Assembly: GCA_008973525.1 (NCBI GenBank)
Contig: WACJ01000373.1
Coordinates: 186,001-250,000 of the forward strand
DNA length: 64,000 nucleotides
Reading direction: 5' to 3'
Origin: Stenopsyche tienmushanensis
Taxonomy: Eukaryota; Arthropoda; Insecta; Trichoptera; Stenopsychidae
Shown: in pieces, positions 59,742 through 64,000 of the stretch
Layout of the letters: each line of letters begins with the position of its first letter
How positions within the stretch are numbered: position 1 is the first letter of the stretch
Made by a program: the position numbers and the translations under genes
Notes under the pieces: generated by a model
What the model saw: the letters and a program-made list of their open reading frames with translations, nothing else
Database searches by the model: none
What the model was told of the DNA's origin: nothing

Positions 59742-60545
59742 TAGTAACGCTCGTTTAGTCTATAAGTTGTAGTACGCTCAGTTTTTCTTAGATCGTAAAT
59801 CTGAGAGTGACATAAATATTGGTCTAATAATAAAGTAGCTATTTCCTATGTATCACAAAAACAATATAAAGTCATAGGTCACAGCGAATACCGCCTGCTC
59901 TATTATTGTTCTAAATATGTGACATCATTGTTGATAAGCGCTGTTTGACGAAGACAACTGCAAATCTTTGGACCTTAGTGAAATGTTTGTATTAAACCGA
60001 CGCTTTGATAAATAAACGTCAAAAAAACCTCGAAACGTCATCCTTTTTTACAAACGCGCTTATAAAAAAGGATTGAAATTGGTGTCTGCTAGGCTTTGTC
60101 ATATATCTCAATCAGAGCTGCGGTTAGACTTGCGTCGCCACCAAGCAATTGGCGCCGTCTGCTTTGGAAACCACCAGCTGGAGACCTGATACCGTTTACA
60201 CTTCCTACTAAAAACTACAAAAATGTAAACCAAATGTCATGAGATAAGACCTATTTATGGAGCGCAATTTGTAATTAAAAGTTGTAAAACTGACATTTAC
60301 ATATCAATTGTGAGCAATGCACAAATGCAAACACACATGTTGCATGTGGAAATATATGCACATTTGTATAAAAGCAAATAACGAGATCGATTTACAGATA
60401 TTTCATATCCATGTTGTCTTCAATCAACTCATTTTTCTTAGCTTTATGGTGGTTTAGCTATGAAGCTTATTGAACCCTTAGCGAATGAGTTATTTTTTTC
60501 GAAACTATCGCTAGCAAATTTACGGTGTTGTGTATTTATATACGA
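59742..60545. other. AT-rich DNA, nothing recognised
   Basis: No gene, RNA gene or repeat boundary was seen in about 800 bp. Confidence 0.45.
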
Positions 60546-60720
60546 GGTAAAAGGGACTGGACTCTTTGTACTCCAGAAAGCCCTTTCCAGTAAAATAAAC
60601 AAGGTCGCTTCAAGTAGTTTTTCACTGTTTGTCGAGGAAAACTGCTCAGTCTTTACAGATACCCCGCACTCCTTATCGAGACGATCGCGAAAACGCTTTT
60701 CGAAATGAAACTCATCAATA
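60546..60720 (+). repeat. LINE 3' region fragment, second copy
   Basis: Plus-strand match to the reverse complement of 13790-13990: 'gggactggactctttg', 'ccctttccagtaaaataaa', 'gaaaactgctcagtctttac' and 'tatcgagacgatcgcgaaaa'. It has no microsatellite tail. The overlapping open frames at 60444-60779 are compositional. Confidence 0.6.
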
Positions 60721-61053
60721 AAATCCGAGTGGGTGTTAGACTCCACGATACCCATCCATAAAACTACAGGGGGATCCAACCCTACGCCCGTGGGAAACGG
60801 TTGATCTCCTGGGGTAATGATGTGTAGTAGGAGTGCGCGAAAGTAGCCTCGTCGGCTTGCTCAGATAACATGAGTTGGGTGAGCAGGTCACCCTGTGCTG
60901 CGCACCCATAAAATGGTGTGTGGAACAGCCAATTACAGTAGTTGATGGACACTGTGTCAAAGACTCACCACTATCCTCAACAGCCTAGGCATACAGGGGA
61001 GAACGGTTTTAAGATGTTTGAACGGCTCGTCTCCGTGGCTAGGTACTACAAAT
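60721..61053. other. GC-moderate host DNA left of the LINE
   Basis: It continues from the LINE fragment without a visible break. It is not AT-rich like most of the window, has several short minus-strand frames, and shows no recognised family. With 61708-61934 it forms the target region into which the LINE inserted. It could be part of an older retrotransposon. Confidence 0.35.
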
Positions 61054-61068
61054 AACCGAACCGATACT

Positions 61069-61692
61069 TTTTTTTCCTGTGGGCGCGGAATCTTCCTAAG
61101 ACTGAGTGTGAGATTCACGACTGAGTCGCGCCTACTCACTAAACCACCCCCTTTGGTCTCCTCTGTCCCCCTGGTATTGTTTATCACATTGCTTCAAGGG
61201 TGACAGGTAGTCTAGCCGTTTAATGGCCCTATTCTATTGTTGAAGAGGCGCTCTGCGCCTCTCTCTTTCACTGTCTTCTTTGGCGCTCATGATGTCTTCT
61301 ACGTAGTCGCGCCAAAGGTCCCAGTTCTTCTTACTTTCTATCATGCTGTGGACCATGTTGTCGATATTTAGCTCGGCCACCCCGAGTGCTTGTTTCAGCA
61401 GTTCTCTCTGGGGTGCCCAAGCCTCACAGCCAATGATGGTGTGCTCTGCGTCGTCGACCTCCGCTTGGCAGTGTTGGCACGTAGCGGATGGTTCTTTGCC
61501 AATCCGCTTCAGGTACGCACCAAAGCATCCGTGCCCAGTGAGCGCCTGCGTCAAGCGGTAGGTTGTTTCACCGTGTTCCCGGGCCCTCCACCGACTTATG
61601 ACCGAGATAAGTCGATGGGTCCATCTTCCCTTGCTGGACTGATCCCATCTCCGTTGCCAGGCTTCCCTCAGTTTCTGGTCATGTTCGTTGCG
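61069..61692 (-). mobile_element. R1-clade LINE, 5'-truncated, perfect 15-bp target duplication
   Basis: AACCGAACCGATACT occurs at 61054-61068 and 61693-61707, immediately outside the element. In minus-strand sense the element starts within ORF2, has a 3' UTR of about 160 bp, and ends 'cccacagg' followed by an A tract (a T run at 61068-61075). The perfect duplication and intact remaining frame indicate a recent insertion. It belongs to the same family as 46599-47380. Confidence 0.93.
61234..61692 (-). CDS. R1-clade LINE ORF2 C-terminal fragment, open
   Basis: About 150 codons of LINE are open to the stop at 61234. Blocks: KLREAWQRRWDQSSKGRWTH, TTYRLTQALTGHGCFGAYLK, the finger CQHC...DAEHTIIGC (C-X2-C-X8-H-X4-C), EAWAPQRELLKQALGVAELN and DLWRDYVEDIMSAKEDSERE. 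The CCHC finger at the ORF2 C-terminus is thought to bind nucleic acid during target-primed reverse transcription. Endonuclease and reverse transcriptase are absent through 5' truncation. The open frame extends a few codons into the flanking DNA by chance (to 61719). It is a fragment and would not make a working protein. Confidence 0.85.
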   Translation of the reverse strand, partial: RNEHDQKLREAWQRRWDQSSKGRWTHRLISVISRWRAREHGETTYRLTQALTGHGCFGAYLKRIGKEPSATCQHCQAEVDDAEHTIIGCEAWAPQRELLKQALGVAELNIDNMVHSMIESKKNWDLWRDYVEDIMSAKEDSERERRRAPLQQ

Positions 61693-61707
61693 AACCGAAC
61701 CGATACT

Positions 61708-61934
61708 GCAGTCCATCATCTGCTGTAGCCTCCTTCAAACTGATGTTGGAATCGTGGTAGCAGTGAACCCGAGGTAGTATTCCTTTGAATTTAGCTTTAA
61801 CCTTTGTCCTTCCTCCTCTGCCGCAACCTCGGGTGCAATAGACTAAAGCTGGATTTTCTGCAGAAACCTGCGCCTCCTCTGGAGGGCGTGGAGCAAAATG
61901 GGTGGGAGCCTGGACACTTGGAGACACAACTGGA
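61708..61934. other. GC-moderate host DNA right of the LINE
   Basis: A minus-strand open frame (within 61679-62023) contains a glycine/arginine stretch (CTRGCGRGGRTKVKAKFKG). I do not recognise it. Together with 60721-61053 this was contiguous before the LINE inserted. It could be a fragment of an unknown retroelement or gene. Confidence 0.3.
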
Positions 61935-62201
61935 GACAGATAGAGACGGAGAGTATCTTGCACGTTGAGTTGAGTTGAGGCGGAAAGGGTATATTTCGTA
62001 TATAAAATGATTGTATATATCATTTACCTAAATATATCGTCTAATAATGATATGTGAATGATATAATGAATCGATTTCGTTTTGTTTGTGTTTACACAAA
62101 GAAATTACCGAATATTGTGTGCTATCGACAGTGTTTATTTATTTATATACAAGCTTCATACATGCTGCGGTTGTCCTGACAGATAAAGGGCTTTATATGG
62201 A
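61935..62201 (-). repeat. TTAA-family repeat (family A), partial copy
   Basis: Reverse-oriented copy: 'gacggagagtatcttgcacg', 'tgtgtgctatcgacagtgtt', 'caagcttcatacatgctgcg' and 'gtcctgacagataaaggg'. It is truncated before the CCCTTTG terminus. Confidence 0.65.
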
Positions 62202-64000
62202 CAATTCCATATTTTTAGTCAATTTCAGCTTTCCTAATTTTACTCAATTATGCTGAAAAAAAACATGTGGAAAATAAAATCCTGAATACAAATCCACTTT
62301 AACAATTTATAATTATTTATTTTAAATTTTCATACAATAATACAAATATTTACTTATTTATAAATCACAATAAATTATGATCTTAGCAATTCATCGTATT
62401 TTTTTTTTGCTACTGATTGTTCCAAATTATTGTTTTATATTCCATCATCTAAGACCAATTATTTGATTTTTTTTACAAACTGCTATATAGAAAATAGCTT
62501 ATCAAGTCATTTATATTATACTTTGCTTTTTTCTTGAGTGTTTATATTTGTTTAGTATTCAATTAATGAATTTTTGCCCTGTTCTTTCAATTTCAAAAGT
62601 AAATTCCTCATTTTTTCTGAATTTATTCCAGCTAATCAAATGTTCATTAAAAAAAATTAAACATCGAAGTCAATAATTAATCACAAATCCTCCTCCTGAT
62701 CAAAATATCCTGAGGAAACATGTTGAAAATCACCGAGTTTTCGGATTTTCATAATCAAACATCAGCGTCAATTATTCAATTGAAGATATTAATGTTTTTT
62801 TTTGCCACAAATTTATATATTTATTTATACAGTGATTTTTTTTCACAGCTCGGATTTGAACCTAAAGTCAATGAGTCCAAGAACGATGTATGTTCACAAT
62901 GTCAACATTTGGGCGTATTTCTATGCAAATGTACCGATTACATTTCCATTTCATGTTTTTCAAAGGAATTACATTTGTAAGAAGTATTCAATCACTATGT
63001 ATTTGCATTTAAGATTTTTTTAAGATGAGTTTTTTAATAGAAAAATCGCTTTTTTGTATTTGTAGCTCACCTTCATTAAGTTAAAATTAACATACTCTCA
63101 TCGGCAAATATTGCCTTGTGCTTCGGCATCCGACTGAAGATTTACAAATTCAACGATAATTCTGAATGTTGACTCGATTGGCTTTTAAGTTGATCGATTT
63201 CAAGTTTATAATGCAGCTGCATTTAATGATTCATCGTCCAATCCATAGAAGTATTTGCGTCACCTTCGCAAGAAGAACGCTGCTTATAAATACATTGTCA
63301 TCGCGAATGGATTCTTTGATGATTTTAATGATGCTCTTTTCTATTTTCATTTAATGATCTTACATCTATAAGGATCGGAAAGGGACTTTAGAATGGCAAA
63401 AATGATCTGTCGACAAAAACGGCCAGACTGGACTAATAATCCCTTATAAGGTATCTAGAATAGTCAATGAAAGCTCATGGAGTGCCAGAGGCGACTGTCG
63501 TCCATAAACTGGATTACCATATATAAAGTAGAATGACATGTTCCGATTGCAATATTAGAAACAAAAATGATATTCCGATGATTTGTCTTTTCGATCTTGG
63601 GTATTTGAAGCCATTGATTCATCGAATTGAAGCTACTGTTCTCCTTTTTTTTTTGGTCTGGACAAACAACAATAAATATGGAGATAATATCTTATCGATA
63701 CATTTTATCGCCAGTTATTAATAGATATTGATTTTTGCAACTCGACTATCCAGAAAAAAAATTGTACTATGCTTATGCTTCTTTTTCATCATGGATAAGC
63801 AGTTTTAGTATATAAAGGTATGATTTTCAAACAATAATTTCGATTAAGATTCCCCAAATTTTGTCAAATAAGGGCACTATGAGTATGTTCCAAAGATCAT
63901 CATTTGCATTGTTAGGTTACACTTATTTATTTAAAACAAATTTAAAACATTCTAGAATTGAACTTTTAGTCCTAAAATATTTCTCCGAGCCACTATTTTA
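62202..64000. other. AT-rich DNA, nothing recognised
   Basis: About 1.8 kb of AT-rich DNA with short unrecognised frames (for example 62720-63023). No repeat termini, RNA genes or coding signatures were seen up to the end of the window. Confidence 0.45.

Noticed and set aside
61390..61728. 112-codon plus-strand frame
   Set aside because: Antisense shadow of the minus-strand LINE ORF2 fragment.

Overview
This window is eukaryotic nuclear DNA, most likely from an insect or other arthropod. It is AT-rich. I found no operons or ribosome binding sites, and no open reading frame that reads as an intact cellular gene. It carries a typical arthropod set of transposon remnants: hAT, mariner, Tigger/pogo-like and TTAA-targeting (piggyBac-type) elements, R1-clade LINEs, LINE tails ending in a short microsatellite, and a tRNA-derived SINE. 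I could not identify the species. The interval is best read as intergenic or intronic DNA between genes that lie outside it or that I cannot recognise.

Layout. Bases 1-9500 are mostly single-copy-looking sequence with islands of higher GC (about 300-730, 2690-3480, 4070-4520, 5290-5800, 6150-6500) but no recognisable protein. Bases 9500-16000 hold a short Tigger-type MITE, two reverse-oriented LINE tails, and a TTAA-flanked element with a TA-flanked element nested inside it. Bases 19.8-25.3 kb contain a broken mariner, a hAT transposase C-terminus followed by the matching hAT terminus, a GC-rich island at 22.3-22.6 kb, and a hAT MITE with a perfect 8-bp target duplication. Bases 25.9-41 kb are a dense mosaic of related hAT MITEs, TTAA-ended repeats, a Tigger-like element, and a mariner at 32.1-33.6 kb interrupted by an R1-clade LINE. 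A SINE lies at 38.5 kb. At 45.5-47.4 kb there is a Tc1/IS630-type transposase fragment, a TTAA-flanked element containing 65-bp tandem repeats, and a second R1-clade LINE inserted at its right end. Bases 48.9-62.2 kb hold more hAT MITEs and TTAA-ended repeats, a TA-flanked inverted-repeat element carrying such a repeat, and a third R1-clade LINE with a perfect 15-bp target duplication.

How it fits together. The eight hAT-related segments share termini and an internal hairpin with the end attached to the hAT transposase relic at 20.9-21.5 kb. The relic is therefore a decayed relative of the element that mobilised the small copies. The three LINE copies are 5'-truncated, retain the C-terminal CCHC finger region (damaged in one), and end in A tracts with target duplications. 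This is consistent with target-primed reverse transcription. Nesting gives relative ages: mariner before LINE at 32-33 kb, TTAA element before LINE at 46 kb, TTAA element before TA element at 14.4-15.5 kb.

No CRISPR array, rRNA gene or functional tRNA gene was seen. I did not find a convincing novel biological system. The most notable observations are the nested insertions with recoverable target duplications, the hAT parent and derivative family with its conserved hairpin, and a repeat family found in the same order inside two copies of another element.
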